From Bacillota bacterium (GTDB lineage: Bacteria > Bacillota > Clostridia > Lachnospirales > Lachnospiraceae), in NCBI GenBank assembly GCA_902363515.1, contig CABJAN010000002.1, forward strand, positions 186,001 through 250,000: DNA of 64,000 bases, in the 5' to 3' direction. Below, in pieces: positions 9,210 to 16,757 of this stretch (position 1 is its first letter; every line of letters starts with the position of its first letter). The notes beneath the pieces were generated by a model, which saw only the letters and a list, made by a program, of their open reading frames with translations, was not told the origin of the DNA and did not search any database. The position numbers and the translations under genes are program-made.

Positions 9210-9851
9210 TCATTTCTTCATATTATGTTTTACAAATCCTATTTTCCCAAGAGGGGCTGTCTGAAACCACAGCTTTCCCTCAATATATTTCTTTTTCACA
9301 TTTTTTACTTCAGCAAAACGACTGTCCTCGCTGTTGTTGCGGTTATCTCCCAGTACAAAATATTCGTCTTTCTTTAGCTTTATGGGCTCATCTGCCAGAC
9401 CCGGATTTGAAATCAGGGCAAAATCCCCGTCTTCCTTGTACAGTTCACCGTCAATATAGACTTTTCCATCCTGAATCTGTACAGTCTCCCCCGGAAGTCC
9501 AATGACACGCTTAATGTGAATGGCAGCACCCTCTTTTCCATCCTTGGTAAAGGCAATAATATCACCCCGTTTCGGACTGCCCATTTTATAAGCCACCCGG
9601 TTAATAAAAAAACGTTCCCCGGTCTGCAACGTAGGCTCCATGCTACTTTCCTGCATTCCAATACTCTGAAAGAAAAAAATTGCTACCACTGCTGCCATTG
9701 CCAGAACCACAGCGATCTGGAAGACCCATTGGAAAAGAATGCGTCCTCTCCTGCTTTTGATAAATTCCAGTGCCACATCTTTTTGTCTTTCTATATAATG
9801 AAAATGTTCCATGCCGGAGAGACTGCTTTTTTTCTTTTTAGTCCTTTTCAT
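9210..9851 (-). CDS. lepB: Signal peptidase I
   Basis: 213-residue membrane-bound serine protease that removes signal peptides. One transmembrane segment at about 40-63, then the catalytic Ser in QESSMEPT and the general-base Lys in IHIKRVIGLPGE; the box GDNRNNSEDSR is also present. The N-terminal cytoplasmic stretch is short and basic. It follows rplS after a terminator and probably depends on partial read-through or a local promoter. Confidence 0.95.
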   Translation of the reverse strand: MKRTKKKKSSLSGMEHFHYIERQKDVALEFIKSRRGRILFQWVFQIAVVLAMAAVVAIFFFQSIGMQESSMEPTLQTGERFFINRVAYKMGSPKRGDIIAFTKDGKEGAAIHIKRVIGLPGETVQIQDGKVYIDGELYKEDGDFALISNPGLADEPIKLKKDEYFVLGDNRNNSEDSRFAEVKNVKKKYIEGKLWFQTAPLGKIGFVKHNMKK

Positions 9852-9885
9852 TTCTTTATTCGCTCCCTAACAACTGCATATGGAA

Positions 9886-9925
9886 GAAACAGGGACATAT
9901 ACCAAAGTATGTGTCCCTGTCATGT
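9886..9925 (-). terminator. Terminator after rplS
   Basis: Inverted repeat ACAGGGACA...TGTCCCTGT with a 4-nt loop and further pairing, followed on the minus strand by TTCTT. Located 10 nt after the rplS stop codon. Confidence 0.75.
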
Positions 9926-9933
9926 TCCCATTA

Positions 9934-10281
9934 TTATTTAACTAATTCTTTTACTTTTGCTGCTTTACCTACACGCTGTCTTAAGTAGTTCAGTTTCGCA
10001 CGTCTTACTTTACCACGTCTGATAACTTCTACTTTTTCTACGTTAGGAGAGTGTAATGGCCATGTTTTTTCAACACCAATACCGTTGGAATTCTTTCTTA
10101 CTGTGAAAGTTTCACGGTTGCTTCCGCCCTGTTTCTTTAATACAACACCTTCAAAGATCTGGATTCTTTCACGGTTTCCTTCTTTGATTTTACCGTGTAC
10201 TCTTACAGTGTCACCTACGTTGAACTGTGGTGCTTCTGCTTTCATCTGAGCAGCTTCAATGTTTTTAATAATTTCGTTCAT
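9934..10281 (-). CDS. rplS: 50S ribosomal protein L19
   Basis: 115-residue L19, located at the 30S-50S interface. Contains the family core [19 protein letters not shown] and FEGVVLKK, and the basic C-terminus [11 protein letters not shown]. Strong AAAGGAG ribosome binding site. It has its own consensus promoter downstream of trmD and its own terminator, so it is expressed separately from the rpsP-trmD operon. Confidence 0.98.
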   Translation of the reverse strand: MNEIIKNIEAAQMKAEAPQFNVGDTVRVHGKIKEGNRERIQIFEGVVLKKQGGSNRETFTVRKNSNGIGVEKTWPLHSPNVEKVEVIRRGKVRRAKLNYLRQRVGKAAKVKELVK

Positions 10282-10351
10282 GATTTTTCTCCTTTAATCC
10301 TGGATGTTCTTAATGCAATCAGCAACAGAGGACCATCTCTTTTTTACAACA
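10282..10351 (-). promoter_or_regulatory. Possible L19 autoregulatory leader
   Basis: About 70 nt of 5' untranslated RNA between the rplS promoter and start codon. On the minus strand TCCT pairs with AGGA and TGTT...AACA pair inside it, forming a bulged hairpin that ends just before the AAAGGAG site. Position and shape fit the L19 leader described in Firmicutes, but I could not compare to the covariance model. Confidence 0.45.
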
Positions 10352-10357
10352 GATAAA

Positions 10358-10386
10358 ATTATACTATGACTCTATATGCTTGTCAA
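10358..10386 (-). promoter_or_regulatory. Consensus sigma-A promoter for rplS
   Basis: Perfect TTGACA (10386-10381) and perfect TATAAT (10363-10358) separated by 17 bp on the minus strand, immediately downstream of the trmD stop codon. Confidence 0.85.
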
Positions 10387-10388
10387 GC

Positions 10389-11843
10389 TTAAAAATACTC
10401 GATTTCTCTTGGCACGCTGTAATTACTCTCTAAATATTGCCTTACCTGAGAAGCATCAAATTCTCTGGCATTGGCCTTACAAACCTTCACACAGCGCATA
10501 CAGCTCATGCACTTTTCCGGTGATATCTCCAGAGTTTCCCTGGAAATCGCATTAACCGGACATTTTTGTACACAGGCCTGACAATTGGTACAGCTTTCCC
10601 TTATAAAATGCTTTTCCACTGGTTTCATAGCCTTGGGTTCTGGTTTCGGATTTCCCGGCACAGAAACCTCCACAAAGCCTTTGTCCTCTGCGTCCTGGAT
10701 TCTTCTCTTAATAAGAACAGAAAATCTGCGAAAGACTTCTCTATCCTGTTCATTGGGACGTCCGGCTCCCAGCTTCTCTGAATAAATATGAGGAATAATC
10801 GGCGCAATGGCGCCAATACACACGAATCCCCGGCTGGTAAGAATTTCTTTCATCTGCGCCAGAGTATCATCATAATGCCGGTTTCCATAAGCGGCCATAA
10901 GTACACAAGGGGTATGATTCCCTCGCAAATTTGTAAACAGACCTTCCTCCAGCCTTGGAAGCTGTCCCCCATATACGGGCGCTGCTGCCACCAAAAGCTC
11001 CTGCTCCTGAAATCTTCTGATTTGTTTCCGGAACTTTCTTCTGGTTAAATCCAGATACCGGGGATTCTGGGTCAATCCCATGGCCAAAAGTTCTGCCGCC
11101 TTTCTGGTTCCTTCTGTGGGACTGAAATAAGCCACGGTAACCGGACGGTTCTGTGCCAGAAGATCCGGGCGGCGTTCTCTGGTACGCTTCATAGACTGCT
11201 CCAGTCTCCATGACTGAATCTTATCATGATCTCCCTTTAAGAGTACCTGGGGAACCTGTTTTTCATGCCAGATTTCCGGCCTTGTATAATGAGGATATTC
11301 CAGAAGGTTGTCCTGCATGGATTCAAACTGGGAAGACTCTTCATTATTTAAAACACCCGGAACAAAACGGGAAATAGCATCAATCATGACACAGGCTGCC
11401 AGTTCTCCTCCAGTAAGCACGTAATCCCCAATGGAAACATAGTCTGTCACAATTTCCTCTAAAACCCGCTCATCGATTCCCTCATAATGTCCACAGAGAA
11501 AAATCAACTCCTCTTCCAGGGCAAATTCTTCTGCCATGGTCTGGTTAAACACCTTTCCCTGAGGGGTAAGATAAATACATCTGGGACGTTTCCCCTGCGC
11601 TGCTGCCAGAGAATGGCTTTTCACAGATTCATAAGCTCTGTAAACCGGCTCCGGCTGCATCACCATTCCGGCTCCCCCGCCATAAGGATAATCATCTACC
11701 CGCATATGCTTATTGTCTGCAAAATCCCGAATGTTCACAGTCTGAAGAGAGATTTTTTCATTCTTCACAGCTCTTCCTGTAATACTGGTATTCACAGTCT
11801 GCTCAATCATCTGGGGAAATAGGGTAAGTACATGAAAATTCAT
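10389..11843 (-). CDS. trmD: tRNA (guanine37-N1)-methyltransferase TrmD fused to flavodoxin/ferredoxin (EFR1-like) domain
   Basis: 484 residues, twice the normal TrmD. Residues 1-229 are a complete TrmD: YLTPQGKVFNQ, CGHYEGIDERV and YVLTGGELAA form the trefoil-knot SAM site, and Asp178 before LLEYPHYTRPE corresponds to the catalytic Asp. From about 233 a flavodoxin-like domain follows (VAYFSPTEGTRKAAELL phosphate loop, AAPVYGGQLPR), then two [4Fe-4S] motifs at Cys418/421/424/428 and Cys445/448/451/455. The join is in frame, and no ribosome binding site with a start codon lies near it, so one polypeptide is expected. Start ATG 11843 has AAGGAGG. Role of the redox half is unknown; it may be a separate activity or a redox sensor. 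Confidence 0.93.
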   Translation of the reverse strand: MNFHVLTLFPQMIEQTVNTSITGRAVKNEKISLQTVNIRDFADNKHMRVDDYPYGGGAGMVMQPEPVYRAYESVKSHSLAAAQGKRPRCIYLTPQGKVFNQTMAEEFALEEELIFLCGHYEGIDERVLEEIVTDYVSIGDYVLTGGELAACVMIDAISRFVPGVLNNEESSQFESMQDNLLEYPHYTRPEIWHEKQVPQVLLKGDHDKIQSWRLEQSMKRTRERRPDLLAQNRPVTVAYFSPTEGTRKAAELLAMGLTQNPRYLDLTRRKFRKQIRRFQEQELLVAAAPVYGGQLPRLEEGLFTNLRGNHTPCVLMAAYGNRHYDDTLAQMKEILTSRGFVCIGAIAPIIPHIYSEKLGAGRPNEQDREVFRRFSVLIKRRIQDAEDKGFVEVSVPGNPKPEPKAMKPVEKHFIRESCTNCQACVQKCPVNAISRETLEISPEKCMSCMRCVKVCKANAREFDASQVRQYLESNYSVPREIEYF

Positions 11844-11854
11844 GGTTTTCCTCC

Positions 11855-12361
11855 TTAGCACAAGCCTTCCAGCAAATGGATGGTCATAGTTCCCTGTTCC
11901 ACATCCACTGCTTTGATGCAGTCCTTAATAGCCGGAACCAGAACTTCTCCAAAAGCCTCTGTCTGCATTACATACACATCATTGGCCCCTGTTTCCATAA
12001 CATCCTTTAAGGTGCCAAAGAAACTTCCATCCTCCAGAAATACCTTCATATCAATTAAATCTGCAATATAATACTCATTTTCCTTTAAAGGCACTGCAAA
12101 TTCTCTGGTTACATAAAGGCTTCTTCCCTTATAAGGTTCTATATCATTGATGTTGTCTACATCCTTAAATTTCAAAATTACAAATTGCTTAAAATACCGG
12201 ACTTTTTCAATTTCCAGTTCGCACAACTCTTTTCCTGTATCCAGAAGAATATAGGTCAGGTCCTCAAATCTATGGGCATCATCTGTAGTTGGATATACTT
12301 TTACCTCCCCGCGGATTCCATGGGTGGTAGTAATCACACCTACCTGTAATAAATCTTCCAT
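11855..12361 (-). CDS. rimM: Ribosome maturation factor RimM
   Basis: 168-residue 16S rRNA processing factor for the 30S head domain, binding S19. N-terminal RimM barrel (VGVITTTHGIRGEVKVYP) and C-terminal PRC-barrel. Follows khpA and precedes trmD by 11 nt, the standard rpsP-rimM-trmD order. AGGAGG precedes the ATG. Confidence 0.96.
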   Translation of the reverse strand: MEDLLQVGVITTTHGIRGEVKVYPTTDDAHRFEDLTYILLDTGKELCELEIEKVRYFKQFVILKFKDVDNINDIEPYKGRSLYVTREFAVPLKENEYYIADLIDMKVFLEDGSFFGTLKDVMETGANDVYVMQTEAFGEVLVPAIKDCIKAVDVEQGTMTIHLLEGLC

Positions 12362-12398
12362 TTTCTTCCTCCTGTCAAAGGTTTTCTTACATATGAAA

Positions 12399-12426
12399 GA
12401 AGCTGCCGCATAATCTGCAGCAGCTC
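12399..12426 (-). terminator. Hairpin between khpA and rimM
   Basis: Inverted repeat GAGCTGCTGCA / TGCGGCAGCTTC with a 5-nt loop just after the khpA stop codon. The following TTCTTTC run is weak, so it may be a partial terminator or RNA-stability element that lowers rimM-trmD expression relative to rpsP. Confidence 0.5.
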
Positions 12427-12432
12427 TCCCGA

Positions 12433-12663
12433 TTACTGTAAAATATCCACAACTACCTTCTTTTCACTCTTAGATGACGCTGCCTTGACAACAGTACGGA
12501 TTGCCTTGGCAATACGACCCTGGCGTCCAATCACTTTACCCATGTCAGAGGGCGCAACCTTGAGTTCCACAAGGATTGCATCGTTTTCTTCTGTTTCTGT
12601 CACAACGACTTCGTCAGGACAATCTACGAGAGATTTTGCAATTACTTCCACTAATTCTTTCAT
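12433..12663 (-). CDS. khpA: KH-domain RNA-binding protein KhpA
   Basis: 76-residue single KH domain with the RNA-binding loop GRQG (KVIGRQGRIAKA). KhpA acts with KhpB in Gram-positives to control cell elongation and division, probably through RNA binding. Located between rpsP and rimM as in other Firmicutes. Confidence 0.94.
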   Translation of the reverse strand: MKELVEVIAKSLVDCPDEVVVTETEENDAILVELKVAPSDMGKVIGRQGRIAKAIRTVVKAASSKSEKKVVVDILQ

Positions 12664-12681
12664 TACAAGACACCTCCCGAA

Positions 12682-12927
12682 TTATTTTTCGATACCAGCC
12701 TGTTTGAAGATTTTTGCTACAACATCTGTAGGCTGAGCACCATTTGCAAGCCATTTTTTCGCTGCTTCTTCATCTACTTTGTAAGCAGTTGGTTCCTGAG
12801 TTGGATCATAAGTACCGATTTCTTCGATAAATCTTCCATCTCTTGGGGATTTGGAATCTGCAACAACGATTCTATAGAAAGGAGCTTTCTTCTGTCCCAT
12901 TCTTCTTAATCTGATTTTTACTGCCAT
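12682..12927 (-). CDS. rpsP: 30S ribosomal protein S16
   Basis: 81-residue S16. The N-terminus [20 protein letters not shown] is diagnostic, with [20 protein letters not shown] following. AGGAGGTG site 6-8 nt upstream of the ATG. Confidence 0.98.
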   Translation of the reverse strand: MAVKIRLRRMGQKKAPFYRIVVADSKSPRDGRFIEEIGTYDPTQEPTAYKVDEEAAKKWLANGAQPTDVVAKIFKQAGIEK

Positions 12928-12969
12928 TTCTTTTCACCTCCTGGTTATTCTATCACTAAATTCTATATG

Positions 12970-14316
12970 TTAAAAGGGAAGTTTGAATTTTCCTCTTTTA
13001 CCACCTTTTCCACCCATGAGTCCAGGCATTTGTTTCATCATTTTCTTTGCCTGCTCAAACTGTTTTACCATACGGTTGACTTCTGCCACATCCACACCTG
13101 CGCCTTTTGCAATCCTGTTTTTTCTGGAAGGATTCAAAATTTCCGGATGAGAACGTTCTCTTGGTGTCATGGAAAGAATAATTGCTTCTTTCCTTGCCAT
13201 ATCCTTTTCATCCACCATGCTGTCCAAATCTTTTACCTGGGAACCTATACCTGGCAGCATACTCAGTACGCTGGATAAGCCGCCCATATTTTTCATCTGA
13301 TTCATACTCTCCAGATAATCATCAAAACCGAAGGTATTTTTGCGGAACTTCTGTTCCATTTCTTTTGCTTTTTCTTCATCCAGATTTGCCTGAGCCTTCT
13401 CAATAAGACTCATCACATCGCCCATTCCCAAAATACGGGATGCCATACGCTCCGGATAAAACTGTTCTAAATCGGAAAGCTTTTCACCCATACCAACATA
13501 CAGAATAGGCTTTCCGCTAATCGCTTTAATGGAAAGTGCCGCACCACCTCTGGTATCACCGTCCATCTTGGTAAGGATAACCCCGTCAATTCCAACCTTC
13601 TGACCAAAGGTCTCTGCTACGTTTACCGCATCCTGTCCGGTCATAGCATCCACCACTAAAATCGTCTGGTCTACAGTAATGGCTTCCTTAATGTTCTCCA
13701 GCTCTGCCATCATATCTTTATCAATATGCAGACGTCCGGCAGTATCCAGAATTAATACATTGAACTTTTCCTTTTTGGCATGTTCATAAGCTGCCTTTGC
13801 AATATCTACAGGACTGTTCTTATCTCCCATGGAGAACACTTCCACACCCTGTTTCTCACCATTTACCTGCAACTGCTTAATTGCCGCAGGACGGTATACA
13901 TCACAGGCAGCCAGCAACGGTTTGCGACCCTTGGATTTTAATTTTCCCGCCAGCTTTGCGGTTGTGGTTGTTTTACCGGCGCCTTGAAGTCCCACCATCA
14001 TCAGAACGGTTACCTCGTTCCCTGATTTCAGTTCAATCTCTGTGGTCTCGCTTCCCATTAATTTCACAAGTTCTTCGTTTACGATTTTAATTACCATCTG
14101 GCCCGGGTTCAGTCCTGACATAACATCCTGACCTACTGCACGTTCCTGAACTGCTTTCATAAACTGTTTCACAACCTTGAAGCTTACATCTGCTTCCAGC
14201 AGCGCCATTTTTACTTCTTTTAAGGCTGCTTTTACATCTGCTTCCGTCAGACGGCCTTTTTTTCTTAAGTTTTTAAATACATTCTGCAGTTTATCCGTTA
14301 AGCTCTCAAACGCCAT
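12970..14316 (-). CDS. ffh: Signal recognition particle protein Ffh
   Basis: 448-residue SRP54 GTPase. NG domain about 1-295 with GLQGAGKTTTTAKLA, DTAGRLHID, TKMDGDTRGG; M domain about 300-448 rich in Met (NQMKNMGG, VSMLPG-like segments) that binds 4.5S RNA and signal sequences. The ATG sits 1 nt after the ylxM stop codon, so translation is coupled to its modulator. Confidence 0.97.
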   Translation of the reverse strand: MAFESLTDKLQNVFKNLRKKGRLTEADVKAALKEVKMALLEADVSFKVVKQFMKAVQERAVGQDVMSGLNPGQMVIKIVNEELVKLMGSETTEIELKSGNEVTVLMMVGLQGAGKTTTTAKLAGKLKSKGRKPLLAACDVYRPAAIKQLQVNGEKQGVEVFSMGDKNSPVDIAKAAYEHAKKEKFNVLILDTAGRLHIDKDMMAELENIKEAITVDQTILVVDAMTGQDAVNVAETFGQKVGIDGVILTKMDGDTRGGAALSIKAISGKPILYVGMGEKLSDLEQFYPERMASRILGMGDVMSLIEKAQANLDEEKAKEMEQKFRKNTFGFDDYLESMNQMKNMGGLSSVLSMLPGIGSQVKDLDSMVDEKDMARKEAIILSMTPRERSHPEILNPSRKNRIAKGAGVDVAEVNRMVKQFEQAKKMMKQMPGLMGGKGGKRGKFKLPF

Positions 14317-14317
14317 C

Positions 14318-14662
14318 TCACAACTCCTCTAAAATTCCCTGAGAAATCTCTTCCACACTTGATACAAATTCCTGCCTGCTCAGGTTTTCACATCCCTGAC
14401 ACAACTGGTTAATCCTGCGAACCTTCCCTTTGATATTTACAAACTTCTCTACCAGATGCAACTTATCCTCATATTCCTCCAAAGCTTTGTTGCAACGCTT
14501 GATATTATCATGAACGCCTTGACGGCTGATTCCCAATTCATCTGCAACTTCGCTCAGAGAATAATCATTTAAAATCACATCTTCATAAATTCTTCTCTGA
14601 TGAGCAGTTAAAAGCTCACCGTAAAAATCATATAACAATGTCTGTTCTACAAATTTTTCCAT
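14318..14662 (-). CDS. ylxM: YlxM family SRP-associated helix-turn-helix protein
   Basis: 114-residue sigma-70 region-4-like HTH protein (SLSEVADELGISRQGVHDNIKR) that stimulates the GTPase activity of Ffh/FtsY in streptococci and is usually encoded next to ffh. I choose ATG 14662, which has AAGGTGA 6 nt upstream; a TTG two codons earlier overlaps that site. The C-terminal tail has a coiled-coil character. Confidence 0.93.
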   Translation of the reverse strand: MEKFVEQTLLYDFYGELLTAHQRRIYEDVILNDYSLSEVADELGISRQGVHDNIKRCNKALEEYEDKLHLVEKFVNIKGKVRRINQLCQGCENLSRQEFVSSVEEISQGILEEL

Positions 14663-14679
14663 CCGCAATCACCTTGGTT

Positions 14680-14708
14680 ATCATACACTAGAATTTCTAT
14701 AGTGTCAA
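14680..14708 (-). promoter_or_regulatory. Sigma-A promoter for ylxM-ffh-rpsP-khpA-rimM-trmD
   Basis: Perfect TTGACA (14708-14703) and TATGAT (14685-14680), 17-bp spacer, minus strand. The -35 hexamer overlaps the larE stop codon, so the larC-larE transcript probably reads into this operon. Confidence 0.8.
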
Positions 14709-15550
14709 GTATTTTTTCTTGACACCTTTAAAATTTTTTCATCCATGCTTCCGCTTCTAAACCCCTCCATATCCAGAGTAATATAGTCAAACCCCATTTT
14801 TTTCAATTCTTCTATGATTTCCCCACTTTTTTTCAGAAAACTTTCAAATTCCTTTTTGGGTATCTCAATTCTCGCAACCTCTCCATGCACACGGAGGCGC
14901 ACCACAGGAAATCCCAGGGTATGCAGGTATTCCTCTCCCTTTGCAATCCGCCCTAAAACTTCCATGGATATTTCTGTACCATAAGGCAGTCTGGTTGCCA
15001 GGCAGGGAGTAGAGGGGCGCTCTGCCACAGATACTCCCAACTCCTTTGCCAGCTTTCGTACTTCTTCTTTTGTAAAGCCCGCCTCTGCCAGAGGACTTTT
15101 GATACCAAGTTCCTGAATTGCCTGAAGTCCCGGACGATACACATGCAAATCATCCTCATTGGTTCCCTCTAAAATGATAGAAATCCCCTTGCCCTTTGCA
15201 AATTCCTGTAACCTGGAAAACAAAGTTTTCTTGCACAAATAGCAACGATTCTCTGGATTAAAGCGGATTTCCTCCTGTTCCAGTTCATTTACAAATAATA
15301 CTTGGTGAAAAACTTCTGCTTCTTTTGCCACTTTTTTAGCTGTCTTTAAATCACAGGAGGGGTGCAGCATGGTATCAAAAGTCACTGCATAAATATTAGA
15401 TTTTTTTTGCTGCTCTTTTACACATTTTTTTGCCAGAGTCAATAGCAGGCTGCTGTCCACACCCCCGGAAAATGCCAGACAGACATCCTCCTTTAAATAA
15501 TATGTCATATTTTCATATAGTTTTTTCTTCTTTTCTTCATAAGTTCTCAT
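14705..15550 (-). CDS. larE: ATP-dependent sacrificial/Fe-S sulfur transferase LarE
   Basis: 281-residue PP-loop enzyme that adds sulfur to the pyridinium carboxylate precursor of the nickel-pincer nucleotide cofactor. PP-loop SGGVDSS at 28-34. Three cysteines, Cys103 and Cys106 (RCYLCKK) and Cys183 (PSTPCLATRLPYG), match the arrangement of LarE types that hold a [4Fe-4S] cluster rather than the single sacrificial Cys form; this is inference from spacing. It overlaps larC by 14 nt and has AGGAGG upstream. LarA racemase and LarB are not in the window, so the cofactor client is unknown. Confidence 0.93.
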   Translation of the reverse strand: MRTYEEKKKKLYENMTYYLKEDVCLAFSGGVDSSLLLTLAKKCVKEQQKKSNIYAVTFDTMLHPSCDLKTAKKVAKEAEVFHQVLFVNELEQEEIRFNPENRCYLCKKTLFSRLQEFAKGKGISIILEGTNEDDLHVYRPGLQAIQELGIKSPLAEAGFTKEEVRKLAKELGVSVAERPSTPCLATRLPYGTEISMEVLGRIAKGEEYLHTLGFPVVRLRVHGEVARIEIPKKEFESFLKKSGEIIEELKKMGFDYITLDMEGFRSGSMDEKILKVSRKNT

Positions 15551-16595
15551 ACATTCCTCCTGCTAATGCCGCTGCCTCATCATATACGTTGCGATAGGGT
15601 CTGCCAGTGTCCCGACAAACCTGCCTGACTGTTTCATACTCCGGATAAAAGTAGTGTTGTCCATGATGTTCGCATTCTTTTATCTTTACTTTATGCCCGT
15701 CCCCCAAGACAATCTCACGAAAACTTCTTGGAAGAATTCTTCTCTCTTCCTCATATCTGCGCAAGCCAATGCTGGTGGTTTCCCGAAAAATAATGTCCTC
15801 CAGCTCTGCTTGTTTTTCTTTTTTACAAATCACCTGAAGCATGTAAGCCGGACGGTGTTTTTTCATGTAAACAGGAAAACAGGATGCATCCAAAGCCCCT
15901 GCCTTCATCAGACATTCTATAGCATATCCCAGCTGCTCCCCGCTGCAATCATCCACATTGGTTTCCAGAACCTGTACGCAATCCTGCTTCTCTTCTTCCT
16001 GGTTTTCTCCTCTGTTTCTGGAAAGTAAAAGCAGGCACACTGGTCTGTTCTTTCCTGTTACCACTCTTTTTTCAACAAAATAAGAACCGGAAAATGGACA
16101 GCTTATCCCAAACGCCGCCAAAAAAGCGGCACTTTGTATGGTGAGCAGTTCTCCTTTTTCTGGAAGCAATTCTATCTTTAAATTACTTTTTTCTAAAATC
16201 TGCAAAATCTGTTCTGAATCTCCACCTGCTGTAAGAGCCCCTGTTCCTTCTCCCAGGGCGTTTACCTGGATTTGAGAAACTCCTAACCGTTCCAACAAAA
16301 CACTCCATCCTGCCAAATAATAAAGCTCCTGTTCTTTTTCCAGAGACAGTGTTTCCTTCCCCATATATTCCAAAGCCAGGAGAAGTTTTTTCTGAATTTC
16401 TTCCTTTAAATTCCATTGCCGAATCCGCGCCCTTGCTTCCTCCAGGGAAAGTGTCCGTTTTCCTTCTTTCCCGCCTACTCTCTCTCCTAATAGCGCTTCC
16501 TGCTTTTCATCCCATCCTGCCAGCTCTTTTCCTGCTTCCCACAGGCTTTTTTCATCCATACCATTGGGACATTCAAAATATAGTTTTTTCCCCAT
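15537..16595 (-). CDS. larC: LarC-like nickel insertion protein with divergent N-terminal domain
   Basis: 352 residues; LarC inserts nickel into the pincer cofactor using CTP. The C-terminal half is well conserved (ETNVDDCSGEQLGYAIE, YMKKHRPAYML, IIFRETTSIGLR). The N-terminal half has lost family motifs: the expected SGISGDM after the first strand reads PNGMDEKS, and TPTGAA reads TIQSAA (KGELLTIQSAAFLAAFG). The protein is also about 50 residues short. Unlike the Lactobacillus gene it is one uninterrupted frame. Whether nickel insertion survives is open. Overlaps larE by 14 nt. Confidence 0.88.
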   Translation of the reverse strand: MGKKLYFECPNGMDEKSLWEAGKELAGWDEKQEALLGERVGGKEGKRTLSLEEARARIRQWNLKEEIQKKLLLALEYMGKETLSLEKEQELYYLAGWSVLLERLGVSQIQVNALGEGTGALTAGGDSEQILQILEKSNLKIELLPEKGELLTIQSAAFLAAFGISCPFSGSYFVEKRVVTGKNRPVCLLLLSRNRGENQEEEKQDCVQVLETNVDDCSGEQLGYAIECLMKAGALDASCFPVYMKKHRPAYMLQVICKKEKQAELEDIIFRETTSIGLRRYEEERRILPRSFREIVLGDGHKVKIKECEHHGQHYFYPEYETVRQVCRDTGRPYRNVYDEAAALAGGMYENL

Positions 16596-16629
16596 ATCTG
16601 TTTCCTTTCTTTGCTATCCTGTAAATTTT

Positions 16630-16659
16630 AGCATATTTTTTCTTTTCTGACCATGTCAA
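16630..16659 (-). promoter_or_regulatory. Promoter for larC-larE
   Basis: TTGACA (16659-16654) and TATGCT (16635-16630) with an 18-bp spacer on the minus strand, 35 nt upstream of larC. An overlapping TGC-TAAAAT could serve as an alternative extended -10. Confidence 0.5.
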
Positions 16660-16689
16660 AATATCACAGGAGAAAAACATTTTTTTCCA

Positions 16690-16718
16690 TTGTTTCTTTT
16701 ACTTTCCAGTGTTAAAAT
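16690..16718 (+). promoter_or_regulatory. Promoter for the DUF362 gene
   Basis: TTGTTT (16690-16695) and TAAAAT (16713-16718) with 17-bp spacer and a TG one base before the -10. Divergent from the larC promoter in a 162-bp intergenic region that holds nothing else recognisable. Confidence 0.5.
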
Positions 16719-16757
16719 AAATGTTACATAAAATCAAATAGCAGGAGGGAATTTTAT

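Noticed and set aside
10566..11211. Four overlapping frames inside the TrmD fusion, considered as possible evidence of a separate gene or a frameshift
   Set aside because: The TrmD frame is continuous with conserved motifs on both sides of the junction, while the other frames have no recognisable protein features.
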